Assembly: GCA_002710725.1 (NCBI GenBank)
Contig: PAKT01000028.1
Location: forward strand, 1-49,065
DNA length: 49,065 nucleotides
From: Spongiibacteraceae bacterium
GTDB taxonomy: Bacteria; Pseudomonadota; Gammaproteobacteria; Pseudomonadales; Spongiibacteraceae
Reading direction: 5' to 3'
Shown in pieces: positions 36,480 to 45,941 of this stretch. Every line of letters begins with the position of its first letter. Within the stretch, counting starts at the first letter, position 1. The translations under genes were made by a program, and so were the position numbers. Under the pieces are notes generated by a model that ran no database searches, was not told where the DNA came from, and saw only the letters and a program-made list of their open reading frames with translations.

Positions 36480-37062
36480 TCTGTTTCATTCGCTGCACCA
36501 TGTGCAGGAAACCCTGTCGCCTTTTCGGCCGCGCAAGCGCTGGTACCGACGCTGGGTAAAACGCTCGGCAGTAGCGATGTTGGTGCGCGAAGGCAAGCTG
36601 GGGCCGGAAGTGCTGATGATCAAGCGCGCGGAGCGCGAAGGTGACCGTTGGTCCGGTCATATGGCCTTTCCCGGCGGGCGTATGGAAACCGATGACCAGC
36701 ACAGCAAGGCCACCGCCGAGCGGGAAACCCGTGAGGAAATCGGCATTGACCCGAGCAGGGTGGGGCACTGTATCGGTCGTCTCTCTGATATCACCACCCA
36801 ACCCCACAGTGGGTTGCGGCCAATGGTGATTACGCCGTATGTCTATGCGCTGAAGCGTTTCCCCGAGCCACGCCCCAATTACGAGGTGGACGAAGTTATC
36901 TGGGTGCCGCTGAACTTTCTGGCGGATCACGGCAATCGGGAGCGGATATTCTGGGAGCGGGGGCGTCTGAAAATCGAACTGCCCTGCTATTACTACGAAA
37001 AAAGACAGATCTGGGGCTTGTCCCTGGCGATGCTGGACGAACTAGTCGGCCTCTTCCAGTGA
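36466..37062 (+). CDS. Nudix hydrolase (CoA pyrophosphatase-like)
   Basis: A 198-residue Nudix protein starting at ATG 36466 within the end of mrcB. The Nudix box is present from GGRME to RETREEIGI, with the family hydrolysis residues; FPGG just before it and HSGLRPMVITPYVY after it resemble the NUDT7/YeaB CoA-pyrophosphatase subgroup. Substrate is therefore tentative. An upstream start at 36364 would overlap mrcB by over 100 bases and is not favoured. The last 21 bases overlap the convergent secreted-protein gene. Confidence 0.85.
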   Translation: MSSNSLFHSLHHVQETLSPFRPRKRWYRRWVKRSAVAMLVREGKLGPEVLMIKRAEREGDRWSGHMAFPGGRMETDDQHSKATAERETREEIGIDPSRVGHCIGRLSDITTQPHSGLRPMVITPYVYALKRFPEPRPNYEVDEVIWVPLNFLADHGNRERIFWERGRLKIELPCYYYEKRQIWGLSLAMLDELVGLFQ

Positions 37063-37701
37063 CTCCAGTTCTTCTCGAATAAGCTGATCGCGTATCTGTT
37101 GTTGCAGAAATACCCGGGTATTGGTATGTAGCTCCTGCTTTTTCTCTGGTTCACGCGCTGCTTTGGCCAGCAATTCCTTGTCAGCGCGGCCATCGATAAA
37201 AGCTTTGACGAGCTCCAGGCTGACCGGCGATTTTTTCCGGTCCAGATAAAACCAGCGGCGTGTGTCGTCGACGTTGCCGCTTAAATAACCGTTGCGGTGC
37301 TTGAGCCAGTAAACCCCGCAGCGGCTCAACTCATAGTCGCCCACCCGGCCGTAACTGAAGTTTGGTGTGCTGGGGTTAAAACCCCACTCGGGAATCTCCT
37401 CAATTTTGTCGAGCACCATCAGCCATTGGGAGCCCTGTTCAAACTCTTTCACGTCGGCCCGGCACAAATTGCCAATGGCCCCCCAGACACGAACCTGTTC
37501 CTGATACAGCGGGCCTCGCAGAACCTCCATCACCGACAGATCCAGCGAGTTGCCACTGTGACTGACCACCTGGCCCACCACTATAGTGTGGCTGTCCAGA
37601 TCGAGGTCGGTGAAGTTGCCTTCCCATATGCAGCGACAGGCCTGGGCCGGCAGCGCCAGCAGTATGAAGAAAAGGGGGATGAGTGCGTTCAGTCGGGCCA
37701 T
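37042..37701 (-). CDS. Secreted protein with NTR/TIMP-like N-terminus
   Basis: A 219-residue predicted exported protein I cannot assign to a named family. A signal peptide (LIPLFFILLALPAQA) is followed directly by CRCIWEG. The mature N-terminus begins with a CxC pair, then a beta-rich segment (TIVVGQVVSHSG, LDLSVMEVLRGP), a further Cys in NLCRADVKEFEQGSQWLMVLD and another in ELSRCGVYW. This spacing resembles the OB-fold netrin/TIMP domain, in which the N-terminal Cys pairs with downstream cysteines. The last 60 residues are charged and helical. The resemblance is by eye, so function is unknown. Confidence 0.7.
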   Translation of the reverse strand: MARLNALIPLFFILLALPAQACRCIWEGNFTDLDLDSHTIVVGQVVSHSGNSLDLSVMEVLRGPLYQEQVRVWGAIGNLCRADVKEFEQGSQWLMVLDKIEEIPEWGFNPSTPNFSYGRVGDYELSRCGVYWLKHRNGYLSGNVDDTRRWFYLDRKKSPVSLELVKAFIDGRADKELLAKAAREPEKKQELHTNTRVFLQQQIRDQLIREELESLEEAD

Positions 37702-37781
37702 AAATCACCTTCGCCAATGCGGCCCAAGCCTACTCAAAGGCGGGCCGAGGCTCAAGCGCTGGCTGCATAAACCACAGACAT

Positions 37782-37807
37782 AAAAAAGCCCGGCGAGGCC
37801 GGGCTTT
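37782..37807 (-). terminator. Rho-independent terminator of the barrel protein gene
   Basis: A ten-base-pair stem AAAGCCCGGC / GCCGGGCTTT on a three-base loop, with six T residues following on the minus strand. It starts about 20 bases after the stop of the gene at 37827-38573. T residues on the plus-strand side are fewer, so the main direction is minus. Confidence 0.88.
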
Positions 37808-37826
37808 ATCAGACGTTTGCGATAGA

Positions 37827-38573
37827 TCAGATATCAACCACAATGCCGAGGAAGGCGCCTTCAACGGTCATGTTGAATTCTTCGTCGTCATCGCCTTCTA
37901 CATCAATATCAAAGGAGCGCAGGCCAGCCTCAAGGGCGACAATGCCGATTTCGTAACCAATACCCAGCTTGGTATCCATAATGGAGTTGCCGTCGATGCT
38001 CAGGCCGTGGATCTCACCGGTCGCATAAAGGCCAGTCAGTGGCAGATCAACGCGGGCGCCGACAAACAGCAGGGGAATGGTGGCGTCAATGTTCGCTGAG
38101 CCTGTTTTGGTGCCGTCAGTAAGAGTGGCTTCACCATCAAATATCCGCGCCGTTAGACCCACGTCCAGAGATACGACATTATCCAAAATCTCGTAGTAGA
38201 GGGTGGCGTCGATGTGGCTCAGATCGATGTCTGAGGTAACCTGGCTGTTCTGCGTATAAGTTTGGTTTTCGTAGTTTCGGTCACGCGAAAAAGTGTTGGT
38301 TTCGCTGATTTCCATTTCAGTGCTGGCCAGTCGAATATTTGGCAGTACAGGGATGGGATGCTCCAGAGCAACGTAAATGCTGTTGGCGCGCTCGTCGTCA
38401 AAGCCCAGATCGTCTTCAAGGTCGATTTTGTCATCGCCGGTCTGTTCGCCGCGCAGATCACCGGACCAGTCCTGGTTCCAGCTGTAAGCGCCTGCAGTGA
38501 CCCCGATAATGTCCGCTTGCGCGCCAAAGGGAAGTGCCAGCGCCAGAGCGGCGCCCAGAAGTTTTTTATTCAC
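37827..38573 (-). CDS. Predicted outer-membrane beta-barrel protein (TIGR04219-like)
   Basis: A 248-residue protein with a signal peptide (KLLGAALALALPFGAQA) and a series of alternating hydrophobic strands, ending FLGIVVDI; a C-terminal hydrophobic residue suits BAM recognition. The start IIGVTAGAYSWNQDWSG and segments NSIYVALEHPIPVLPNIRL resemble the TIGR04219 outer-membrane family. Acidic patches (DLEDDLGFDDE, EGDDDEE) probably lie in loops. Start codon is GTG. It is monocistronic, ending in a strong terminator. Role unknown. Confidence 0.8.
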   Translation of the reverse strand: MNKKLLGAALALALPFGAQADIIGVTAGAYSWNQDWSGDLRGEQTGDDKIDLEDDLGFDDERANSIYVALEHPIPVLPNIRLASTEMEISETNTFSRDRNYENQTYTQNSQVTSDIDLSHIDATLYYEILDNVVSLDVGLTARIFDGEATLTDGTKTGSANIDATIPLLFVGARVDLPLTGLYATGEIHGLSIDGNSIMDTKLGIGYEIGIVALEAGLRSFDIDVEGDDDEEFNMTVEGAFLGIVVDI

Positions 38574-38648
38574 CTTGTAAAGCCTCGTTGTTATGAGTGT
38601 TTCGCGTCGAGTGTATGCAAAAATGATGAGGTTTCCTAGCGTTTCGCC

Positions 38649-39677
<1,029 letters not shown>

Positions 39678-40958
39678 CTAAAGGGTTTTGAACACGCGCT
39701 CGGCGGCGTCGAGCGTGTCGCTGATGTCCTGATCCGAATGTGCGGCGGACAGAAAGCCCGCCTCGTAGCTGGCGGGGGCCAGATACACGCCTTCCTGCAG
39801 CATGCCGTGGAAGAAGCGGTTGAAGCGATCGGTATCGCAGGCCATCACCTGCCGGTAATTGGTGATGGTTTTTTCGCCGGTAAAGAATACGCCAAACATG
39901 GTACCGACGTGGTTGCTGGTCATGGCAATACCGGCCGCCTCGGCGCGCTCGCGCAGCCCGGCGACCAGTGCGTCGGTTTTGGCAAACAAGGGTGGATAAA
40001 AACCGGGCTGCTGAACCGCCTTGAGCATGGCCAGTCCGGCAGCCATGGCCAGCGGGTTGCCGGAGAGCGTGCCTGCCTGGTACACCGGGCCTGCCGGCGC
40101 CAGCTGCTGCATGATATCGCTGCGACCGCCGAAGGCTGCCACCGGCATGCCGCCGCCCATCACCTTGCCGAGGGTTGTGATATCCGCTGTGACGCCATAG
40201 TAACCCTGCGCACCTTGTGGTCCGAGGCGGAAGCCGGTCATTACCTCGTCAATGATCAAAAGGGCGCCGCTGGCGTCGCACTGCTCGCGCAGGGCTTCCA
40301 GAAAACCGGGAATGGGCGGCACGCAGTTCATATTGCCGGCAACTGGCTCGACAATCACACAGGCCACCTGATCACCGATTTCCGCAAAGGCCTGTTTAAC
40401 CCCGTCGATATCGTTGTAGGTAAGGGTAACCGTGTGGTCGGCGAGGGCTTTGGGTACGCCGGGGGAGCTGGGAACGCCGAAGGTCAGTGCGCCTGAGCCG
40501 GCTTTGATCAGCAGCGAATCCGAGTGGCCGTGATAGCAGCCTTCGAACTTTATGATCTTGTCACGACCGGTGGCGCCGCGCGCCAGTCGAATCGCGCTCA
40601 TGGTGGCCTCGGTACCGGAGTTCACCATGCGCACCTGCTCCATACCGGGCACCAGTGAGCACAGCATCTCAGCCAGTTCGGTTTCCAGCGCTGTGGGTGC
40701 GCCAAAACTCAGGCCTTTATCCAACTGCTTGCGCACCGCGTCCAGTACATCGGGGTGGGCGTGCCCCAGCAACATGGGGCCCCAGGACAATACATAGTCG
40801 ATATAGCGTTTGCCATCGACGTCGAACAGATAAGGGCCTTCGGCGCGATCGATAAAAACGGGTGTGCCGCCCACGGCTTTAAAAGCGCGAACGGGAGAAT
40901 TGACGCCACCGGGGATGCGTTGCTTGGCGGCTTCAAATAATGCGTCTGAACCTGACAT
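39678..40958 (-). CDS. hemL: Glutamate-1-semialdehyde 2,1-aminomutase HemL
   Basis: PLP enzyme that makes 5-aminolevulinate in the C5 route. The 426 residues include [17 protein letters not shown], the PLP contact [26 protein letters not shown], the Asp of [12 protein letters not shown] and the Schiff-base Lys in [18 protein letters not shown]. The next gene downstream is hemB, whose substrate HemL makes, so two consecutive pathway steps are in tandem. Confidence 0.97.
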   Translation of the reverse strand: MSGSDALFEAAKQRIPGGVNSPVRAFKAVGGTPVFIDRAEGPYLFDVDGKRYIDYVLSWGPMLLGHAHPDVLDAVRKQLDKGLSFGAPTALETELAEMLCSLVPGMEQVRMVNSGTEATMSAIRLARGATGRDKIIKFEGCYHGHSDSLLIKAGSGALTFGVPSSPGVPKALADHTVTLTYNDIDGVKQAFAEIGDQVACVIVEPVAGNMNCVPPIPGFLEALREQCDASGALLIIDEVMTGFRLGPQGAQGYYGVTADITTLGKVMGGGMPVAAFGGRSDIMQQLAPAGPVYQAGTLSGNPLAMAAGLAMLKAVQQPGFYPPLFAKTDALVAGLRERAEAAGIAMTSNHVGTMFGVFFTGEKTITNYRQVMACDTDRFNRFFHGMLQEGVYLAPASYEAGFLSAAHSDQDISDTLDAAERVFKTL

Positions 40959-41021
40959 GGAGTCTCTCTGTTTTCGTGCGTGTATTTAGACCTGCTGCAT
41001 TATCGCTGATTGACCGGCAGT

Positions 41022-41441
41022 TTACAGGGGGCGAACGACCACCAGTATGACAGCGCCGAACAGCACCAGCACCGGCGCCTCGTTAAACCAGCGGTAAAAG
41101 ACGTGGCTGCGAATGTTCTCGTCCTGCTCAAAACGTTTTACCAACACGCCGCAATAGCCGTGGTAAATAATCAGCCCAACTACCAGCGCGAGTTTTATCT
41201 GCATCCAGCTTTCGCCCAGATAGAACCGCCAGTTCTGCGCAAGCAGGATCAGTCCGAATACAACCGTCAATGCCGCAAAGGGAGTGATGAAGCGGTACAG
41301 CTTGCGCTCCATGGTTTTCAGGTGGTTTCGGGTTGCTGCGTCGTCTGCCATCGCGTGATAGACGAACAGGCGCGGCAGATAGAAGATGCCGGCAAACCAG
41401 CAGACCATGGCGATAATATGAAAGGCTTTAATCCAGAGCAT
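41022..41441 (-). CDS. hemJ: Protoporphyrinogen IX oxidase HemJ
   Basis: Small four-helix membrane protein that oxidises protoporphyrinogen IX near the end of heme synthesis in many bacteria lacking HemG/HemY. The 139 residues start MLWIKAFHIIAMVCWFAGIF, with the essential His in KAFHII, then YLPRLFVYHA, and the conserved Lys in WMQIKLALV. It was formerly annotated as UPF0093/TIGR00701. It lies three bases after the CLC gene and 63 bases before hemL. Confidence 0.92.
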   Translation of the reverse strand: MLWIKAFHIIAMVCWFAGIFYLPRLFVYHAMADDAATRNHLKTMERKLYRFITPFAALTVVFGLILLAQNWRFYLGESWMQIKLALVVGLIIYHGYCGVLVKRFEQDENIRSHVFYRWFNEAPVLVLFGAVILVVVRPL

Positions 41442-41443
41442 GC

Positions 41444-43177
41444 TTAGAACCTGATCGGTAGGTTGTAGTGATCTGACAGCGCTTCGCGGGTCAGAATGCC
41501 TTCATCAGGCGGGCCGCGCCGCTGCCGTCGGGAACTGACAAAAAGGCTGTCCAGGCCTTCCTGGTTCATGGTCTCCAGCGCTTCCATCAGGGTGCCGTTG
41601 ATATCGAAGGCGGCGGTGCGGCGGCGATTTTCCAGAACCGCCAGCAGGTCAAGTGCCGCCATGTCTTCCTCCTTGATTTCACTGAGCACGGGAAACCAGT
41701 GTTCGCGGTGGACGATGATACGTTGCCCCTCGGTATTGGTTATCACCAGCCAGCGCACGGGATTCTGCACAATGCTGACCAGAGTTTCCGCATCGGGCTT
41801 CTGGTCGATGTGGCGAAGATTGCGATCGATAAGGGCGGCCGCACTGGTGCGCAGCAGCGTAAGCGTCACCGGGTTGGCTCGCACCGACTGTTGGGTTGCC
41901 AGTAGGGTGGTCTGGTGGGCGGATTGCAGTTTGAACAGTTCCCGATGTACCAGCTGCGCGGCAATCACCGCCAGCATGGCCGGAAAAATAATATTGAGAT
42001 TGTGGGTCAGCTCGATAACCGCGAGCAGGGCCGCCAGCGGGGCATTCAAGATAGCACCCATCACGGCTGCCATACCCATCAGCACATAAAAACTGTGTTC
42101 TGCGGCCAGGCCGGGCATCGCCATTGAGCCGAGCTGCCCCATTGCGCCGCCGGCAAAGGCGCCAATCAAGAGCGCCGGGCCGATGATGCCAATCGGCATA
42201 CCCATGCCTGTAGAAACTGCGGTGGCGAACAGTTTCAGCAGCATCAGAATCAGTAGCAACTGAAGCCCGTAACTGCCATCCAGCGCTGCCTGCAAGCTGT
42301 CGTAGCCTATGCCCAGAATCTGGGGTGCTGCCACCGCGCAAAGACCCGTCACCAATCCGGCAAAACCGAGCCGAAACCATACCGGCTTGTTGACCCAGCG
42401 CAGGCAGCGCCCCTGAATCAGCACAAAAACACTGGACAGCACACCGCCGAGGCAACCGAGCAGGGCAATAAAGGGCAGCTCCAGCAGCGAGCTCATATTC
42501 ACATCGCCGGCGGGCAGAAAGACCACGGCACCAAACACTGCCTGCGACAGGGTGGTGGCAATCACGGCCGCCAGAATAACCGGGACAAAACCGGCGACGG
42601 TGTATTCCAGCATCACTACTTCCATCGCAAAAATAACGCCGGCAATGGGTGTATTGAAGGAGGCGGCAATAGCGGCAGCGGTGCCGCAGGCCGACATGAC
42701 TCTCAGGCTGTTGTTTGGCAGGCGCAGACTGGCACCGAACAGGCTGCTGGCTGCAGCGCCGATGTGAACCGCGGGCCCTTCGCGGCCACCCGACTGACCG
42801 CTGAGCAGGGCAAGCAGCCCACCAAAAAACTGGGTGAGCAGGTTGCCCGGTGGCAGTCGCCCGCGGCCATTGTGCAGGGCCGCAATCACGTGGGGTATGC
42901 CGGTAAAACGGTGGATGGGGTTTACAAAATGCAGGCACAGGCCAAGCAGCAGCGCGCCGCCGAAGGGCAGCAACAGGTGCCAGTGTCGACTCAATCCTTC
43001 GAAGTTTTCCGGAGACTCACCCGGCAGCCACTGGGCGAGTGGCCACTCCAGCGCCAGCCGGAATACGATCATCAGAACCGCGGTAATGGCGCCAGCAAGA
43101 ATGCCGAGTACCGCGTAGGGCAGGGCCGCTTCAGGGCTGGCGAGCCGACGTCTGAAGTGTGAAAGGGAATCGCGCAT
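41444..43177 (-). CDS. CLC-family chloride channel/transporter with CBS domains
   Basis: A 577-residue CLC membrane protein (about residues 15-435) followed by a pair of CBS domains (about 450-575). Pore motifs are TGIPHVI (Thr92 where ClC-ec1 has the central Ser), GREGPAVHIG with gating Glu133, and GMGMPIGIIGP. The inner proton glutamate of antiporters (E203 in ClC-ec1) aligns with Val187 in IFAMEVVM, as in eukaryotic CLC channels. Channel rather than antiporter behaviour is thus possible but unproven. It heads the transcript continuing into hemJ, hemL and hemB. Confidence 0.92.
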   Translation of the reverse strand: MRDSLSHFRRRLASPEAALPYAVLGILAGAITAVLMIVFRLALEWPLAQWLPGESPENFEGLSRHWHLLLPFGGALLLGLCLHFVNPIHRFTGIPHVIAALHNGRGRLPPGNLLTQFFGGLLALLSGQSGGREGPAVHIGAAASSLFGASLRLPNNSLRVMSACGTAAAIAASFNTPIAGVIFAMEVVMLEYTVAGFVPVILAAVIATTLSQAVFGAVVFLPAGDVNMSSLLELPFIALLGCLGGVLSSVFVLIQGRCLRWVNKPVWFRLGFAGLVTGLCAVAAPQILGIGYDSLQAALDGSYGLQLLLILMLLKLFATAVSTGMGMPIGIIGPALLIGAFAGGAMGQLGSMAMPGLAAEHSFYVLMGMAAVMGAILNAPLAALLAVIELTHNLNIIFPAMLAVIAAQLVHRELFKLQSAHQTTLLATQQSVRANPVTLTLLRTSAAALIDRNLRHIDQKPDAETLVSIVQNPVRWLVITNTEGQRIIVHREHWFPVLSEIKEEDMAALDLLAVLENRRRTAAFDINGTLMEALETMNQEGLDSLFVSSRRQRRGPPDEGILTREALSDHYNLPIRF

Positions 43178-43341
43178 CAGCTACAACAGCCTGAACAATT
43201 CCGGTTTGTGTGCGTGATTGCGGTCATCCTGCCTTCGCGTGTGGACGGTAAATCCAGTATTATACGTGGCCTTGTCACCACAGGCCTAATGGCCGTTTTG
43301 ACGTGGTGCGAACAGATGACAGACTAGGCAGGGGTTGAACA

Positions 43342-44382
43342 GTGTTAAAGGTAGGTATTGTTGGTGGCACCGGGTATACCGGCGCGGAATTGCTGCGCAT
43401 TCTGGTGGACCACCCCCAGGCGGAAGTCGCCATGATTACCTCGCGCGGCGAGGCGGGTGTGGCGGTTGATGAGCTGTTCCCCAGCCTGCGCGGCCGCCTC
43501 GATCTCAAATTTACTGAGCCCGATACCCAGCAGCTGGCGACCTGCGATGTGGTGTTTTTTGCGACCCCGCACAACGTGGCCATGAATAGTGTGCCCGAGC
43601 TGCTTGAGGCCGGCACCCGCGTTATTGACCTGTCGGCGGATTTCCGGATCCGCGATGCTGAGCTCTGGAGCGAGTGGTATCACGAAAAGCACGTGTGTCC
43701 CGAGCTACTGGAAGAAGCGGTTTACGGTTTGCCGGAAATCTTTGGTGAACAGTTGCCCAAGGCGCGACTGGTGGCCTGTGCGGGCTGTTACCCGACGGCC
43801 ATTCAGCTGGGTTTCTGGCCCCTGCTGGAACAGAAACTGGTGGATTTCGGCAGCCTGATTGCCAGTGCGGCCTCTGGCGTCAGCGGTGCCGGTCGTCAGG
43901 CCAAGGTGAACAATCTGTACACCGAGGTGTCTGAGAACTTCAAGGCCTACGGCGTGTCAGGACATCGGCATGTTCCGGAAATCGATCAGGGGCTGTCCTG
44001 GGCGGCAGGCGAGGCGGTATCTGCAGTCTTTACACCGCATCTGGTGCCGATGACTCGCGGCATTCACGCGACCCTCTATGCCAAGCTGCGTGATCCGGCG
44101 GTGGCCATCGACGAGCTTCAGTACCTCTTTGAAGAGCGCTTTCAGAATGCACCCTTTGTGGATGTGATGCCCCTTGGCAGTCATCCTGAAACTCGCAGCG
44201 TCAAGGGCAGCAACACCCTGCGTCTGGCGCTGCATCGCCCGCCGCAGAGCGATATGGTGGTGGTGTTGGCGGCGGAAGACAACCTGGTCAAGGGCGCATC
44301 CGGGCAGGCGATCCAGTGCATGAACCTGATGTTCGGGCTGGAAGAAACTGCCGGTCTGGGCGCCATCGCCGTTTTGCCGTAA
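43342..44382 (+). CDS. argC: N-acetyl-gamma-glutamyl-phosphate reductase ArgC
   Basis: NADPH-dependent reduction of N-acetylglutamyl phosphate in arginine synthesis. The 346 residues begin [21 protein letters not shown] (Rossmann dinucleotide site), carry the catalytic Cys in [13 protein letters not shown], and [11 protein letters not shown] plus [12 protein letters not shown] further on. The start is GTG after an AGGGG site. The stop codon overlaps the IscR-type operator of erpA. Confidence 0.96.
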   Translation: MLKVGIVGGTGYTGAELLRILVDHPQAEVAMITSRGEAGVAVDELFPSLRGRLDLKFTEPDTQQLATCDVVFFATPHNVAMNSVPELLEAGTRVIDLSADFRIRDAELWSEWYHEKHVCPELLEEAVYGLPEIFGEQLPKARLVACAGCYPTAIQLGFWPLLEQKLVDFGSLIASAASGVSGAGRQAKVNNLYTEVSENFKAYGVSGHRHVPEIDQGLSWAAGEAVSAVFTPHLVPMTRGIHATLYAKLRDPAVAIDELQYLFEERFQNAPFVDVMPLGSHPETRSVKGSNTLRLALHRPPQSDMVVVLAAEDNLVKGASGQAIQCMNLMFGLEETAGLGAIAVLP

Positions 44383-44405
44383 ACTTGACTGAATTAGTCG
44401 GTTAT
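44381..44405 (+). promoter_or_regulatory. IscR type 1 operator at the erpA promoter
   Basis: The 25 bases match the published type 1 IscR consensus at 23 positions by eye, including the core CTTGACTGAATTAGTCGG. TTGACT (44385-44390) doubles as a -35, with GAAAAT (44408-44413) 17 bases on as a weak -10. IscR repression of erpA is known in E. coli. The regulator itself is not in this window. Confidence 0.75.
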
Positions 44406-44441
44406 TTGAAAATTTCACTCTGCGATTGAGTGAGGAGTTGT

Positions 44442-44795
44442 ATGTCCAGCGTTGAGCAGTTTACCCCCACCGTGGTCGGCCTGACCGAGCGTGCCGTGCA
44501 CAAAATTCGCTCATTGAAGGAAGAAGAGGCCAACGATGATCTGAAGTTGCGGGTTTTCGTGACCGGTGGCGGCTGTTCGGGCTTTCAGTACGGCTTTACC
44601 TTTGATGAGCTGGTTGCGGACGACGATACGGCTGTCGATATCGACGATGTGACGGTGCTGGTTGATCCGCTGAGCTACCAGTACCTGGCCGGTGCCCAAG
44701 TCGACTACGAGGAAGGTTTGGAAGGCTCCCGCTTTCTGGTCAAAAACCCCAATGCCAGCACCACCTGCGGCTGCGGTTCTTCCTTTTCTATCTGA
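44442..44795 (+). CDS. erpA: Iron-sulfur cluster insertion protein ErpA
   Basis: A-type carrier that transfers Fe-S clusters to targets such as IspG. From ATG 44442 (after GAGGAG) the protein is 117 residues; an in-frame start four codons earlier is not needed. The three cluster cysteines are in [10 protein letters not shown] and the C-terminal [11 protein letters not shown]. The acidic segment [19 protein letters not shown] is typical. It is monocistronic, with its own promoter and operator, between argC and anmK. Confidence 0.96.
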   Translation: MSSVEQFTPTVVGLTERAVHKIRSLKEEEANDDLKLRVFVTGGGCSGFQYGFTFDELVADDDTAVDIDDVTVLVDPLSYQYLAGAQVDYEEGLEGSRFLVKNPNASTTCGCGSSFSI

Positions 44796-44804
44796 TCAAT
44801 CGCC

Positions 44805-44837
44805 TTGGCGACCTTTAGGCAGAATAAAGGGCGCCAA
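44805..44837. terminator. Convergent hairpin between erpA and anmK
   Basis: TTGGCG-A-CCTTT pairs with AAAGG-G-CGCCAA around a nine-base loop, 11 base pairs with one mismatch. The anmK stop codon lies inside it (44815-44817). T tracts are weak on both sides, so it is a candidate bidirectional terminator, not a certain one. Confidence 0.5.
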
Positions 44838-45939
44838 GTATCGCTTCCTTTTGCGCCCCGGTAACGCTGGGCAGGTTTCCCGTCAATTGATTCACTCGGC
44901 GCCAGGCCAGCCAGGCAAAGGCCACGGCTTCTACCTGCAGTGGGTGAAGGCCAAGGCTTTCTGTGCTCGCTATCAGGCTTGGATGGACGAGGCTTTCCAG
45001 TCGTTGCATCAGGGCGGTATTAAACGCACCGCCGCCGCAAATAAATACCTGAGATACCGGTTTGGGCAGGCGCTGCAGGGCTTGACTGATACTTTGCGCC
45101 GTAAATTCCAACAGTGTTGCCTGAATATCTTCCGGGCGCAGCGTTTCGGCCTGTGCCGCCAGTATTGTCATTAGCTGATTGGCGTCGAAATCTTCTCGTC
45201 CTGTGCTGCGAGGGCCGGCTTTGTAGTCAAAGTAGGGGTGTTGCAGCAGGCTATTCAGCAAATTGGCCTGTGCCGTGCCGCTGGCGGCGAAGCGGCCACC
45301 GTCGTCGTAGGGCGTGCCCAGATGCTGCTGTGCCCAGCTGTCCATCAGTACATTGCCGGGGCCGGTATCAAATCCCAGAGCGCCTTCTGCGCCATTCAGC
45401 CAGGTCACGTTGGCCATGCCGCCGATATTGACCACGGCGCGACAGGTGCCGGTCTTGGCAAACAGGGCCTGGTGCAGCACGGGGGCCAGCGGCGCGCCCT
45501 GACCGCCCTCGGCGATATCGCGGCGCCGGAAGTCGGCAGCTACGGTGATGCCGGTCAGGCTGGCGAGGGTGTTGGGATCGCCAATCTGCAGTGTAAATGC
45601 GGTTTTCGGGGCTTGGGTGTCGTTTGCGGGGCGGTGGCGGATGGTCTGGCCATGACAGCCAATGGCCGTTACCTCTTCGGTGCGGCACTTAGCTTTCGCC
45701 AGCAGATCGCTTACCGCCGCCGCGTATTCGCTGCCCAACCAGCGATCGGCCGGGCCCAAGCGTTCGATTTCGTTGTCGCCGGGTTGGCAGAGGGCGCGAA
45801 GCTCCTGCTGCAGTACACCGGGAAAAGGGCGGGTGTGGTGTGCCAGGAGCTGGGGTTTGCCGGCGACGTCGATGTCGCAGAGCACGCAATCGATGCTGTC
45901 CAGGCTGGTGCCGGACATAATGCCGATATAGCGCGCCAT
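44815..45939 (-). CDS. anmK: Anhydro-N-acetylmuramic acid kinase AnmK
   Basis: Opens and phosphorylates 1,6-anhydro-MurNAc from murein turnover to MurNAc-6-phosphate. The 374 residues start MARYIGIMSGTSLDSIDCVL, the nucleotide-binding glycine motif, followed by CHGQTIRH, DFRRRDIAEGGQGAPL, GFDTGPGNVLMD and VFICGGGAFN. With AmgK and MurU in the same window it suggests recovery of cell-wall sugars toward UDP-MurNAc; the MurNAc-6-P phosphatase MupP is not seen here. Located after the M23 peptidase gene with two bases between, as in Pseudomonas. Confidence 0.95.
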   Translation of the reverse strand: MARYIGIMSGTSLDSIDCVLCDIDVAGKPQLLAHHTRPFPGVLQQELRALCQPGDNEIERLGPADRWLGSEYAAAVSDLLAKAKCRTEEVTAIGCHGQTIRHRPANDTQAPKTAFTLQIGDPNTLASLTGITVAADFRRRDIAEGGQGAPLAPVLHQALFAKTGTCRAVVNIGGMANVTWLNGAEGALGFDTGPGNVLMDSWAQQHLGTPYDDGGRFAASGTAQANLLNSLLQHPYFDYKAGPRSTGREDFDANQLMTILAAQAETLRPEDIQATLLEFTAQSISQALQRLPKPVSQVFICGGGAFNTALMQRLESLVHPSLIASTESLGLHPLQVEAVAFAWLAWRRVNQLTGNLPSVTGAQKEAILGALYSA

Positions 45940-45941
45940 AA

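Noticed and set aside
41679-42938. 419-residue open frame on the minus strand
   Set aside because: Out-of-frame shadow within the CLC gene; Arg/Pro/Gly-rich without motifs.
43144-43152. GACGTCTGA in the CLC gene as a fourth repeat copy
   Set aside because: Single short match inside coding sequence without the paired arm or flank.
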